DNA of 48,281 bases from an uncultured Cyclobacteriaceae bacterium (GTDB taxonomy: Bacteria; Bacteroidota; Bacteroidia; Cytophagales; Cyclobacteriaceae). Location of the stretch: positions 1-48,281 of the forward strand of contig CAJQKV010000040.1 in NCBI GenBank assembly GCA_905479015.1, in the 5' to 3' direction. The notes beneath the pieces are model-generated. The model made no database searches and was not told the origin of the DNA. It worked only from the letters and a program-made list of their open reading frames with translations. The position numbers and the translations under genes are program-made. This document shows positions 33,308 to 40,547 of the stretch, in pieces. How positions within the stretch are numbered: the stretch's first letter is position 1; each line of letters opens with the position of its first letter.

Positions 33308-34264
33308 ATGAAAAATTCTTTAAAAGCACTAACGCTATTGTTTTTTACACTGATTTCTGCTTCAAGTTTTGCCCAAACAGAGCCTGATCTGATACGTTCC
33401 TTAACAGGAAAGATCGCAGGTGTTAATATCCAAGGAGGAGGTGGAGCACCGGGACAGAGTACTAAAATTAACATTAGGGGTTATTCCTCAATGATGAAAA
33501 ATACGCAGCCTCTATTTGTAGTGGATGGTGTACCCTTTGATAACAGTGTACAGTCAACGACTTCTTATGATGAAAATACAGTTTTTTCGAACAGAGCATT
33601 TGACATTGATCCAAACAATATTAAGTCTGTGACTGTTTTGAAAGGAGCATCTGCCGCATTTTATGGTTCTAGAGCATCAAATGGGGTGATTTTAATCACA
33701 ACTAAGCATATGCGTTCTGCGAAGAACGATCCTAAAGATGCTATAAAGGTTAGTGAATTTAATTTATCATCCATGAGTCCATCTCTGGTTAACCAATTTA
33801 TGGTTTTGGATAAAAAAGGAATGTCAGTTGAGGATGGGTATAAAATGGTGACAGAATGGCTAAACATTACCTACCATACTCCAAAGGAGGTAATAAAAGG
33901 AGATGTAGAAAATGAATATATTAGAATTCAAGATATTGGGTCATCTGCTAATTGCTTTATGAGCTTGGGTGTGCCATCCTGTATGGACATACAGTATTCA
34001 ATAAGCTTAGAGTTTAAGAAAAATAAACTTAAATTTCGATTAACGAAACTAGAGGTTTATTATACTCCAGGTGAAATTGCTGGTCTTTCAGGATGGACAA
34101 CGTACAATCCAATGTTGGAGCACATGTTCAAGAAAAATGGAACGCCTTTTAGAGTAAGGATAGAATCAGCAGAATCTACAATGAATCATCTAAATGGACT
34201 TGCGGACGATTTAAGAGCTTACTTAGAAAATCCCCTTGCTAAAGAATCCACAACTGACGATTAA
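33308..34264 (+). CDS. SusC-type TonB plug without a barrel, fused to a DUF4468-like domain
   Basis: 318 residues. Signal peptide to about residue 22 (SSFAQ). Residues about 28-135 are a complete SusC/RagA-type plug: SLTGKIAGVNIQ, INIRGYSSM, QPLFVVDGVPFDNS, IDPNNIKSVTVLKGASAAFY, GSRASNGVILITTK. A receptor would then run into about 700 residues of barrel; here the chain passes through a linker into about 140 residues (FMVLDKKGMSVEDGYKMVTE ... YSISLEFKKNKLKFRLTKLE ... DDLRAYLENP) resembling DUF4468/TBP-like domains. The frame is intact and the C-terminus natural, so it is not a simple truncation. It may be a periplasmic plug-like binder. The second domain's assignment is tentative. Confidence 0.8.
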   Translation: MKNSLKALTLLFFTLISASSFAQTEPDLIRSLTGKIAGVNIQGGGGAPGQSTKINIRGYSSMMKNTQPLFVVDGVPFDNSVQSTTSYDENTVFSNRAFDIDPNNIKSVTVLKGASAAFYGSRASNGVILITTKHMRSAKNDPKDAIKVSEFNLSSMSPSLVNQFMVLDKKGMSVEDGYKMVTEWLNITYHTPKEVIKGDVENEYIRIQDIGSSANCFMSLGVPSCMDIQYSISLEFKKNKLKFRLTKLEVYYTPGEIAGLSGWTTYNPMLEHMFKKNGTPFRVRIESAESTMNHLNGLADDLRAYLENPLAKESTTDD

Positions 34265-34268
34265 TGAT

Positions 34269-34348
34269 CTAACTCCCAAAAGCCTCACACTCAGGGTCAT
34301 CAATAGAGCAGCTCCCTCGTACTAGGCGGTCTCAGGAGTTCTTTTATT
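34269..34348 (+). repeat. Dispersed repeat B, copy 2
   Basis: Begins four bases after the preceding stop codon. - strand peptide GSCSIDDPECEAFGS and stop. The + strand end (CTAGGCGGTCTCAGGAGTTC with T-rich tail) can form a weak terminator. Confidence 0.75.
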
Positions 34349-34394
34349 TCTGAATATTTTTTTTGCAGTCAATCAATCCCAAAGGCTTGCAACC

Positions 34395-34562
34395 ATGAAG
34401 AAGCATTTAACAACCATTTTTACAATTATTAATATAATCGTTGGAATTATATTGGTACTAGAGTTTTTTGAATTCACAGATTTTGTCAATGATGCATTTA
34501 CCCAAGCGCTAGTGACCGTTTTCTTTTTTATTATCATATTGGTTGCCTCCCAAAAAATTTAA
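34395..34562 (+). CDS. 55-residue two-helix membrane protein
   Basis: ATG 34395 to TAA 34562. MKKHLTTIFTIINIIVGIIL then a Glu/Phe-rich short loop (EFFEFTDFVNDAF) and a second hydrophobic helix (ALVTVFFFIIILVAS) ending QKI. It is preceded by a T-rich -7-like element. The hairpin topology and clean boundaries suggest a real small membrane protein of unknown function, enclosed between two B repeats. Confidence 0.6.
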   Translation: MKKHLTTIFTIINIIVGIILVLEFFEFTDFVNDAFTQALVTVFFFIIILVASQKI

Positions 34563-34602
34563 AGTACGTCATTATCATTGATAGTCACTATAAATATTCA
34601 CT

Positions 34603-34675
34603 CTCATAAACTTCACATTTTAAATCATCAATTGTAAAGACCCCTACTGGAGTGTGATACCTCAGGTTTTTTTTA
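34603..34675 (+). repeat. Dispersed repeat B, copy 3 (diverged)
   Basis: - strand peptide GVFTIDDLKCEVYE. The + strand end CTGGAGTGTGATACCTCAGG plus a T run is the terminator-like tail of the family. Confidence 0.65.
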
Positions 34676-34731
34676 ATTAAAAAAAAATAATAATTTAGTT
34701 ATTTATTTACAAAAAAAAAGACTCAATAATT

Positions 34732-35196
34732 ATGAAAACATTTATTTATTTTTTGGTAATCATCTGTTTTACATCAAGTTGCGTAAGTAATCAGCACGAA
34801 CGAGAACTTACAGTTTTAAATAATTCAGAATCTAAAGAAATCACCTTTATTTTAGAACTGAAGACAAAGGTCGATTCTAAGGAAGAGGTAAAAAAATTTA
34901 CTCAATATTTAGCAGATTTCATTGTCGAAAGAGAGCCTTCCACAGTTTACGGCTATTTTATTTCAGAAGATGGGAAAAAAGTCACATTGATTGAACGCTA
35001 CAACAATAGTGAAGATGGGATCCAGCACGGTAAAGATTTTGTAAATGGACCTAATTTCGAGAAATTTTTTGAGCAATTTGAAATAGAATCCTTTATTACT
35101 CTCGGGAATGCCTCTGATGATTTTAAGACGTTTGCTACTGATAATGGTTTTCAAATAGAATATAGATCTTCAATAGGTGGATATGTAAGAAGATAG
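34732..35196 (+). CDS. ABM-like (dimeric alpha-beta barrel) lipoprotein
   Basis: 154 residues. Lipobox SSC (Cys17). Residues about 38-135 follow the antibiotic-biosynthesis-monooxygenase pattern: ITFILELKTKVDSKEEVKKF, TQYLADFIVEREPSTVYGYF, GKKVTLIERYNNSEDGIQHG, NFEKFFEQFEIESFITLGNA. Such domains are ferredoxin-like dimers; enzymatic activity cannot be judged. Single gene between B repeats 3 and 4. A similar non-lipoprotein domain is encoded at 29286. Confidence 0.8.
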   Translation: MKTFIYFLVIICFTSSCVSNQHERELTVLNNSESKEITFILELKTKVDSKEEVKKFTQYLADFIVEREPSTVYGYFISEDGKKVTLIERYNNSEDGIQHGKDFVNGPNFEKFFEQFEIESFITLGNASDDFKTFATDNGFQIEYRSSIGGYVRR

Positions 35197-35226
35197 TGGG
35201 CTTTTTCAAATGGAAACAGTTGCCCT

Positions 35227-35285
35227 AACTCCCACAAGCTTCACACTCAGGATCATCAATAAAGCAGCTCCCTATCAAATTCGAG
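35227..35285 (+). repeat. Dispersed repeat B, copy 4 (without terminator tail)
   Basis: Sits 30 bases after the ABM-like gene. - strand peptide GSCFIDDPECEACGS and stop, the closest to the consensus. Confidence 0.75.
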
Positions 35286-35300
35286 ATGATTTTTGGCGTC

Positions 35301-35345
35301 TTATTTTAACATTTTTTAAGAGGTTATTTTAACATTTTTTAAGAA
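35301..35345 (+). repeat. Two-unit tandem repeat, 23 bp
   Basis: The unit TTATTTTAACATTTTTTAAG plus three bases is duplicated head to tail immediately after B copy 4. Confidence 0.8.
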
Positions 35346-35407
35346 CCACTAAAAAGAAAAAAGAATTGTTTTCTATAATTTTGTTTTTCATGTTTAGTGG
35401 TTGTTTT

Positions 35408-35470
35408 GAAGGGCATGACAAACATATTTTCTAATGGTTTCTCTGTTGTCATTGCCCTTTTTTTTTTATT
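35408..35470 (+). terminator. Long-loop terminator
   Basis: AAGGGCATGACAAAC pairs with GTTGTCATTGCCCTT around a 20-base loop, followed by about ten T residues. No intact gene lies between the ABM-like gene and this hairpin; the 63-codon frame across it (35397-35588) is not called. Confidence 0.75.
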
Positions 35471-35527
35471 GAGAATACTTCATGCCGAAGATATTTATTT
35501 TCTTCTTTTGCTTTTCGATAATTCAAC

Positions 35528-35715
35528 TCCTGCAGGCTTCCCACTCAGGATCATCAATAGAACAACCCACCTACACATTTCAACTTGAGTCGATGTATCC
35601 CTGATAATGGTAAACACATATCCAGTTGAATCCACTGATACGTATCTACAGAGAATTTGTACTTTTTTTCCTTATATAATTTCTTGATCTTGTCTTAGAT
35701 CAAATCTATTACACA
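35528..35715 (+). repeat. Dispersed repeat A, copy 5
   Basis: Starts CTGCAGGCTTCCCACTCAGG (- strand GCSIDDPEWEACRS), continues with CCACTGATACGTATCTACAG and TTCTTGATCTTGTCTTAGAT, and is cut at 35716 by an IS-end sequence. Unlike copies 1, 3 and 4 it does not precede a DUF1566-type gene. Confidence 0.75.
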
Positions 35716-35770
35716 TGTATGTCGTAAAATAAAATTGGGCTTTTTTAGACATAAATTAAGCGAGAGTTTC
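35716..35770 (-). mobile_element. Orphan IS3-type terminal fragment
   Basis: TGTATGTCGTAAAATAAAAT through ATAAATTAAGCGAG aligns over about 50 bp with the reverse complement of the IS end at 45106-45159, in the opposite orientation. No transposase is attached here. Confidence 0.7.
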
Positions 35771-35870
35771 AACTCCTATCAAGCACCCATTAAAACGATC
35801 CACACTTCGAGCCGATCCGTAACGCACCAGAGAACCCCATACTTTTAACGCTACACAATTTTTAATTTCA
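35771..35870 (+). repeat. Dispersed repeat E, copy 1
   Basis: CAACTCCTATCAAGCACCCA, then CACTTCGAGCCGATCCGTAA and AACGCTACACAATTTTT. It precedes the first of the paired Cys-containing lipoproteins. Confidence 0.75.
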
Positions 35871-35883
35871 AAAAGGAAGCAGT

Positions 35884-35891
35884 TACTTTAG
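35884..35891 (+). promoter_or_regulatory. Candidate -7 box (TACTTTAG)
   Basis: Ends six bases before the ATG at 35898, which would make the transcript leaderless or nearly so. Confidence 0.35.
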
Positions 35892-35897
35892 CTGGTA

Positions 35898-36182
35898 ATG
35901 AAGAGATGTAAAAAAGTAAATGAAATCATATTTGGAGTCTTATTAATAAATTTGATCTGGGTTATCTCTTGTGCTGACAAAAAACAAAATATTTCTTGTG
36001 TTTGTTATATCTATGAAAATGGTGTACAAACTCGAATAGATGAATCTGTCATTATACAAGACAGCAGCCCATTTAGTCAGAATAAAGCTGGAAATGAATG
36101 TGAGTCTAAATCCTACTTTACCGATGATGACAATTATTCTATTTGCCAACCATTACAAGTGGGCAATGATCCAAATAATTGA
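35898..36182 (+). CDS. Small Cys-containing lipoprotein, paralog 1
   Basis: 94 residues. Signal with lipobox ISC (about Cys25). The mature part NISCVCYIYENGVQTRIDES then ECESKSYFTDDDNYSICQPL has four further cysteines. It is clearly paralogous to the protein at 40548 (shared CVCYIYENG.QTRIDE, ECE..SYF.DDDNYS.CQ). The ECE...DDD..C arrangement suggests disulfides and an acidic loop. I do not recognise the family. Flanked by repeats E and F, which also flank the paralog, so gene and surroundings were duplicated together. Confidence 0.8.
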   Translation: MKRCKKVNEIIFGVLLINLIWVISCADKKQNISCVCYIYENGVQTRIDESVIIQDSSPFSQNKAGNECESKSYFTDDDNYSICQPLQVGNDPNN

Positions 36183-36200
36183 TTAAACATTCTCTTCCTC

Positions 36201-36301
36201 TATAAGGAGAAGCACTCTTAGGCATAGCTGCAAGCTTTACTACAAGCGGTTGAGAAAATCCGAACGTATAATATCGGTAGGCAATAATTTCCTTATTTTA
36301 G
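36201..36301 (+). repeat. Dispersed repeat F, copy 1
   Basis: TATAAGGAGAAGCACTCTTA, GGCATAGCTGCAAGCTTTAC, AATATCGG and the ending ATAATTTCCTTATTTTAGC, shared with 40427-40530. The end contains a TATTTTAG promoter-like box (36294-36301). Confidence 0.8.
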
Positions 36302-36305
36302 CCTT

Positions 36306-36440
36306 ATGGCAAACTACGATCATTGGCTGTGAAGTGAGCATCCCTTGAGAGAAGACACCGTTAATCGTATTCTTACTGAAGGCTGGAATTACCTAGCTCT
36401 TGAGGAGCGGGAATTGGATGAGGGTTTGCAAATAGATTAA
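36306..36440 (+). pseudogene. Short gene with one nonsense codon
   Basis: ATG five bases after a TATTTTAG box; the frame reads MANYDHWL, TGA, SEHPLREDTVNRILTEGWNY, LALEERELDEGLQID and stop. The protein-like composition after the TGA suggests a recently broken 44-residue protein. It ends eight bases before the SGNH hydrolase start. Family not recognised. Confidence 0.5.
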
Positions 36441-36447
36441 CTATAGA

Positions 36448-37167
36448 ATGAAAAAACTAATATTCTTACTGATTCCAATTATTTCTTTTGCACAAGAAGA
36501 TTCTTTAAAAAATACTTCAGCATTAGATTACTTATATCCTAAAAAAGATTTGGTGTTTCAGTATCAAGATGAATGGGGAAAAGGTAATTACAAGAAGCTC
36601 ATTGAAGAATTCAAAAAGCAGCCTTTGGATTTTGGAGATATTGTTTTTTTGGGTAACAGCATCACTGCAGGGGGAAAAGATTGGAGTGAAAGATTAAATG
36701 AGCCAAATATTAAAAATAGGGGAATTGGAGGAGACGTTACTGAAGGTGTTTTAGCCAGATTAGATGAACTTATTTATTTCAAACCACGCACTGTTTTTTT
36801 ATTGATTGGAATTAATGACTTATGGAATCTGACGCCTGACAATCCCCCAGCCGAATATGTTGGGGAAAACATATTAAAAATTGCTCAAAAAATCAAAGCA
36901 GGATCCCCAAAGACAAAAATTTATATTCAAACAATTTTACCCAATAAAAGAGTGGTTCTTAGAGAAAAAATCAAGGCCGTTAACCAGATCATAAAAACAA
37001 ATCAAACTGAAAGTCTTTATAGCCTCATTGATCTTTATTCAGTTTTTGTGGATGATGATGGACTACTTAAAAATGACTTGTCAATTGATGAAACCCATCT
37101 TAACGAGCAAGGTTATCATGCCTGGGTGAAATTCATTCAACCCATATTCATATTACCCAAACGATAG
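36448..37167 (+). CDS. Secreted SGNH/GDSL-type hydrolase
   Basis: 239 residues. Signal peptide ends at ISFAQ (residue 15). SGNH blocks: block I DIVFLGNSITAG with nucleophile Ser71, block II NRGIGGDVT (Gly), block III LLIGINDLWN (Asn), block V SIDETHLNEQGY with Asp214 and His217. This is the PAF-acetylhydrolase/sialate-esterase-like subgroup of Bacteroidota (GKGNYKKLIEEFKKQPLDFGDIVF region). It probably deacetylates or de-esterifies a glycan or lipid; substrate unknown. Complete length. Confidence 0.92.
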   Translation: MKKLIFLLIPIISFAQEDSLKNTSALDYLYPKKDLVFQYQDEWGKGNYKKLIEEFKKQPLDFGDIVFLGNSITAGGKDWSERLNEPNIKNRGIGGDVTEGVLARLDELIYFKPRTVFLLIGINDLWNLTPDNPPAEYVGENILKIAQKIKAGSPKTKIYIQTILPNKRVVLREKIKAVNQIIKTNQTESLYSLIDLYSVFVDDDGLLKNDLSIDETHLNEQGYHAWVKFIQPIFILPKR

Positions 37168-37461
37168 ATTTTAAATAAGGATAATCAGATCCTATAGTAG
37201 CTCTTAAATACCTTGAATAGCTGCAACCTTTACACCCCATGCTCTACTAGTAGCTTGAGCGTATCCAAGATATTGTAATAATTTCACTTTAAAGAGTGAT
37301 AAAAGTTGTCTATTTACACCCTCAGGGTTACTTATCCTATTAAGCCATAATAGTAAAAGGGAAACCCACCATATACTATGGCGTGGGCTATGAATACAAA
37401 ATCAAAATAGGTTTTCAAACAAATACATCAATGCATCTCATATGACTACTTAGGTATTCAT
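37168..37461. other. Spacer with repeat scraps
   Basis: Holds a weak F-like scrap (TAGCTGCAACCTTTACA near 37219) and repeat G copy 1. No gene. Confidence 0.45.
37359..37420 (+). repeat. Dispersed repeat G, copy 1
   Basis: GGGAAACCCACCATATACTA through GAATACAAAATCAAAATAGG and TTTTCAAAC, matching 39811-39870. Confidence 0.75.
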
Positions 37462-37469
37462 TATATTTG
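37462..37469 (+). promoter_or_regulatory. -7 box TATATTTG
   Basis: A perfect match to the Bacteroidota TAnnTTTG consensus, about 24 bases upstream of the expected start of the nuclease signal peptide. Confidence 0.55.
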
Positions 37470-37579
37470 AAAACAAACAACGACTACCCAAAATCAGAAC
37501 CTACCTCCTCTCTTTTGTCATTATCCTAGTAAGTCTGCTCCCTACTACCCAGGCACAGGAGGTTGACTGTGGAACAAAA

Positions 37580-38263
37580 ATGGTTGCTGGTAATGAACAA
37601 AAGCTTTACAAAGGAGGTCAAGGTGGATGCTATTATCTCACCGCAGCTGGCAACAAATCTTATGTAGATAAAAGTGAATGTAAATGTGGGGCAAGCAGTC
37701 CTGCAGAGGATAGTACTCAGGGAGATTTGCGCTCAGTGGTTATCGTAGATAAAGGCATTTACACCGTTTCCTACAATGAGATTTACGAGCAGCCCAATTG
37801 GCTTACCTATACGGTCAGCAACCGAGTTAAAAATGCAAATCGAGGGAGCATGAACTTCTACAGAGAAGCAGAGGTTCATACCTCAGACCATGCAGATTAT
37901 ATCAAGAATCCTTGGGACAAAGGGCACCTCGCTCCTGCTGCGGCATTCAGTGATTCTTACACAAATCTCAAGACCACCTTTTCCTTTTTGAACTGCTCCA
38001 TGCAACTTGATAAACTCAATCAAGGAGAATGGGCAGAGCTCGAGGCGCAAGTAAGAAAATGGTCAAAGCAGTATGGTGATATTGATGTGAAAATTGAATT
38101 GGTCTTTGCTGCTGACCATCAAGTACGAAATACAGGAGTACACATTCCTACAGGTTTTTGGAAACACCTTACTTTTCCGGATGATACCAAAAAATGTTTC
38201 TATTTCCCCAATGAAGATACAATCTATAATTGGGATCGATACGAACAAAACTGTCCCAGATAA
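37580..38263 (+). CDS. DNA/RNA non-specific endonuclease
   Basis: 227 residues from the only ATG. The frame is open upstream and encodes an ideal signal peptide, RTYLLSFVIILVSLLPTTQA, plus QEVDCGTK, from an ATC at 37493 where an ATG would be expected. The true product is probably 29 residues longer if that ATC is used, or the start has been lost. The catalytic betabeta-alpha-metal site is DKGHLAPAA (His116, the DRGH motif with Lys for Arg), followed by TFSFLNCSMQLDKLNQGEWAELE (catalytic Asn region). An N-terminal Cys-rich stretch (CYYLTAAGNKSYVDKSECKC) resembles a small calcium- or zinc-binding domain. The stop overlaps the next ATG (TAATG). Confidence 0.88.
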   Translation: MVAGNEQKLYKGGQGGCYYLTAAGNKSYVDKSECKCGASSPAEDSTQGDLRSVVIVDKGIYTVSYNEIYEQPNWLTYTVSNRVKNANRGSMNFYREAEVHTSDHADYIKNPWDKGHLAPAAAFSDSYTNLKTTFSFLNCSMQLDKLNQGEWAELEAQVRKWSKQYGDIDVKIELVFAADHQVRNTGVHIPTGFWKHLTFPDDTKKCFYFPNEDTIYNWDRYEQNCPR

Positions 38264-39756
38264 TGGCTAAGCGTAAATACTATCTTTCAAAGAGTACCTT
38301 TCTCAAAGGATTACAATGTGAAAAAGCACTTTACTTTCACAAGCATCATTATAAGCTCAAAGATGAAATCACAGAGACTCAGCAAGCCATCTTTGATCAA
38401 GGAAATTCAGTGGGAGTACTAGCGCATCAGCTTTTTCCAGGTGGTATCAACTGTCAACCTGAGGTGTTTTATGAATACAATAAAGCTCTTACAAGCACCA
38501 AACAGGCTTTAGATCATGGCAGACCTGTGATCTATGAAGCTGCTTTTTTCTTCAATGGAGTCTTCGTGTATGCTGATATACTGGTGGAAGATGAAGAGGG
38601 CTGGAAAGTTTATGAGGTGAAAAGCTCGACAAGTGTGAAAGAGGTTAATATTCAAGATGCCGCTTTACAGAGCTATGTCATTGAACAGAATGGCATCAAG
38701 CTCAAAGATGTATTCATCGTGCATCTTGACAATACCTATGAACGTGATGGGGAGATCCAAGTAGAAGCACTTTTCACCAAAACTTCGGTCTTAAGTGAGA
38801 TCAAAACATTGTTACCAAGGATCCCTAAGGAAATAGAGAGACTTAAAGCAGTCATTGATCGGGAGACCCTTCCTGAGAAATCCATAGGAGCACATTGCTC
38901 CAGTCCCTACTCCTGTGATTTTATGGGACAGTGCTGGGGTCATATTCCCGAAGACTCCATCTTTGATGTAGGTAATCTTCGCACAAAAAAGAAGTTTGAG
39001 CTCTACAATCAAGGGATTGTACTCATCAAAGACATTCCCGATGCATTCGAATTAAGTGACAAGCAGAGAATGCAAGTAGAAGGAGTTAAAAACAATACTT
39101 CTTATGTTGATTCGATGCGGCTCAACCAGTTCCTCGATGAGCTGCATGGACCACTGTATTTCTTGGACTTTGAAACAATGGGTTCAGGGGTACCCCTATT
39201 TGATCGTACTCGACCTTATCAGCAAATCCCCTTTCAGTATTCTTTGCATGTACAAGACACTGATCAGATCAAGCACTTTGAATTCTTAGCAGAAACAGAT
39301 GGAACAGATCCACGGATTAGCTTCATCAAGCAATTGATTTTAGACTGCGGATCAGAGGGTGATATATTGGTTTATAACATCTCCTTTGAACAAAGTAAAA
39401 TTGAGGAACTCATCCAAGCATTTCCAGGTTATCAGGTTCCTTTAGAGGGGATCATCAGAAGACTCAAAGATCTTATGATTCCTTTTCAAAAAGGATGGTA
39501 TTATACTCCTGAAATGAAAGGCTCCTATTCTATCAAACAAGTCTTGCCAGCCCTTGTTCCCGAACTCTCTTACAAACAGTTGAACATCAATGAAGGGGGT
39601 ACCGCAAGTACCACTTTTGCCGCTATGGCTAATGGTACTTTTGATGGAGGCTTTGAGCAGACTAGAATAGATCTTCTTGAATATTGTAAGATGGATACCT
39701 ATGCGATGGTGGAGATCTTGAGGGTTTTGAGGGATAGGGTCAAAGAATATTATTAA
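38263..39756 (+). CDS. DUF2779 protein: Cas4-like nuclease plus DEDD exonuclease
   Basis: 497 residues from ATG 38263, which overlaps the nuclease stop; a TTG at 38230 is unlikely. The N-terminal half is Cas4-like: first iron-sulfur Cys in GLQCEKALYFH, PD-(D/E)XK residues in VYADILVEDEEGWKVYEVKS (Asp, Glu, Lys), then the remaining three Cys in HCSSPYSCDFMGQC. The C-terminal half (about 300-495) is a RNase H-like DEDD exonuclease: LYFLDFETMG (D, E), DILVYNISFEQSKIEEL and LLEYCKMDTYAMVEIL (D). Such proteins are predicted cytosolic nucleic-acid processing enzymes. Coupling to an exported nuclease is odd and may mean shared acquisition of a two-nuclease module. Confidence 0.88.
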   Translation: MAKRKYYLSKSTFLKGLQCEKALYFHKHHYKLKDEITETQQAIFDQGNSVGVLAHQLFPGGINCQPEVFYEYNKALTSTKQALDHGRPVIYEAAFFFNGVFVYADILVEDEEGWKVYEVKSSTSVKEVNIQDAALQSYVIEQNGIKLKDVFIVHLDNTYERDGEIQVEALFTKTSVLSEIKTLLPRIPKEIERLKAVIDRETLPEKSIGAHCSSPYSCDFMGQCWGHIPEDSIFDVGNLRTKKKFELYNQGIVLIKDIPDAFELSDKQRMQVEGVKNNTSYVDSMRLNQFLDELHGPLYFLDFETMGSGVPLFDRTRPYQQIPFQYSLHVQDTDQIKHFEFLAETDGTDPRISFIKQLILDCGSEGDILVYNISFEQSKIEELIQAFPGYQVPLEGIIRRLKDLMIPFQKGWYYTPEMKGSYSIKQVLPALVPELSYKQLNINEGGTASTTFAAMANGTFDGGFEQTRIDLLEYCKMDTYAMVEILRVLRDRVKEYY

Positions 39757-39782
39757 TCCTTATTTACGAAACCTCGCAGTTA

Positions 39783-39798
39783 TATCTATATATAGATA
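39783..39798. repeat. 16-bp perfect palindrome
   Basis: TATCTATATATAGATA in the leader after DUF2779; possible cruciform. Confidence 0.5.
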
Positions 39799-39810
39799 AA
39801 AATAATACAT

Positions 39811-39870
39811 GGGAAACCCACTATATACCACAGGGTACCAATAAATACAAAATCAAAATAAGTTTTCAAC
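39811..39870 (+). repeat. Dispersed repeat G, copy 2
   Basis: GGGAAACCCACTATATACCA through AATACAAAATCAAAATAAGT and TTTTCAAC, matching 37359-37420 and running directly into repeat E copy 2. Confidence 0.75.
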
Positions 39871-39940
39871 TCCTATCTATCACCTAATAAAGTAATACGC
39901 ACTTCGAGCCGAGTCGTCGCATTATTATGTAGAAATTCGC
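39864..39940 (+). repeat. Dispersed repeat E, copy 2 (shortened)
   Basis: CAACTCCTATCTATCACCTA then GCACTTCGAGCCGAGTCGTC; the final block is missing. Confidence 0.7.
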
Positions 39941-39979
39941 ATCTATGCTTAATTTACTAGGGTAACTAAACTCCAGCAC

Positions 39980-40246
39980 ATGGATAATGATCTACTTTTT
40001 AGCATTCAATAGCAGAAAAGCCGACTCACCAATATTTAGTTATTATTTTTATTTTTAGGTTGGTCATATGGCTCTCCGGGTAAAATTGGAATTCAAATAC
40101 TCTATTACTTTACGTTAGGTGGATTAGGTGTTTGGGTCTTTCTAAGACTCTTTACTCTCAATGGAGCGATCAAAAAATATAACCATGTAATAGCTAATGA
40201 GCTAAAGATGGATGCTGAAGATATGACTCTTCTTAATTTGAAGTAA
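39980..40246 (+). pseudogene. TM2-domain protein gene with two in-frame TAG stops
   Basis: One frame from ATG 39980 to TAA 40246 (89 codons) reads MDNDLLFSIQ, TAG, QKSRLTNI, TAG, LLFLFLGWSYGSPGKIGIQ and on through YYFTLGGLGVWVFLRLFTLN to a polar tail ending LLNLK. The segment from LLFLFLGW to the second helix with TLGGLG is a TM2 domain. Nothing but two nonsense codons breaks it, so decay is recent. Confidence 0.8.
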
Positions 40247-40426
40247 TTATCACTCTATTGTAGAGGCTACTTCATTCGCGAACCCGGTCATAAGCTGACT
40301 CGATTGCCCCAAAGATCTCATCGACCCAAATTAGCGGGTGTTCCTTATCATCAACGATTACTGGGACAACTGTGTTAACGCTAATGGGGGGAATGATATA
40401 AAAATGAGGATTGATGTCTTTTTCCC

Positions 40427-40530
40427 TATATAAAGAAGTACACTTAGGCATGGCTGCAACCTTTACTACACGCAGTACCGAAAATTGGATCTAGATAATA
40501 TCGGTGGAAAATAATTTCCTTATTTTAGCT
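40427..40530 (+). repeat. Dispersed repeat F, copy 2
   Basis: TATATAAAGAAGTACACTTA, GGCATGGCTGCAACCTTTAC, and the promoter-like end ATAATTTCCTTATTTTAGC. Confidence 0.8.
40521..40528 (+). promoter_or_regulatory. Candidate -7 box (TATTTTAG)
   Basis: TAnnTTAG element 19 bases before the ATG at 40548, conserved with the box in repeat F copy 1. Confidence 0.4.
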
Positions 40531-40547
40531 CACTAACCGATACCATA

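Noticed and set aside
35301-35345. CRISPR-like repeats
   Set aside because: Only two directly adjacent 23-bp units without spacers; a simple tandem duplication.
35397-35588. 63-codon + strand frame
   Set aside because: It spans a terminator hairpin and the start of repeat A copy 5; composition is not protein-like.
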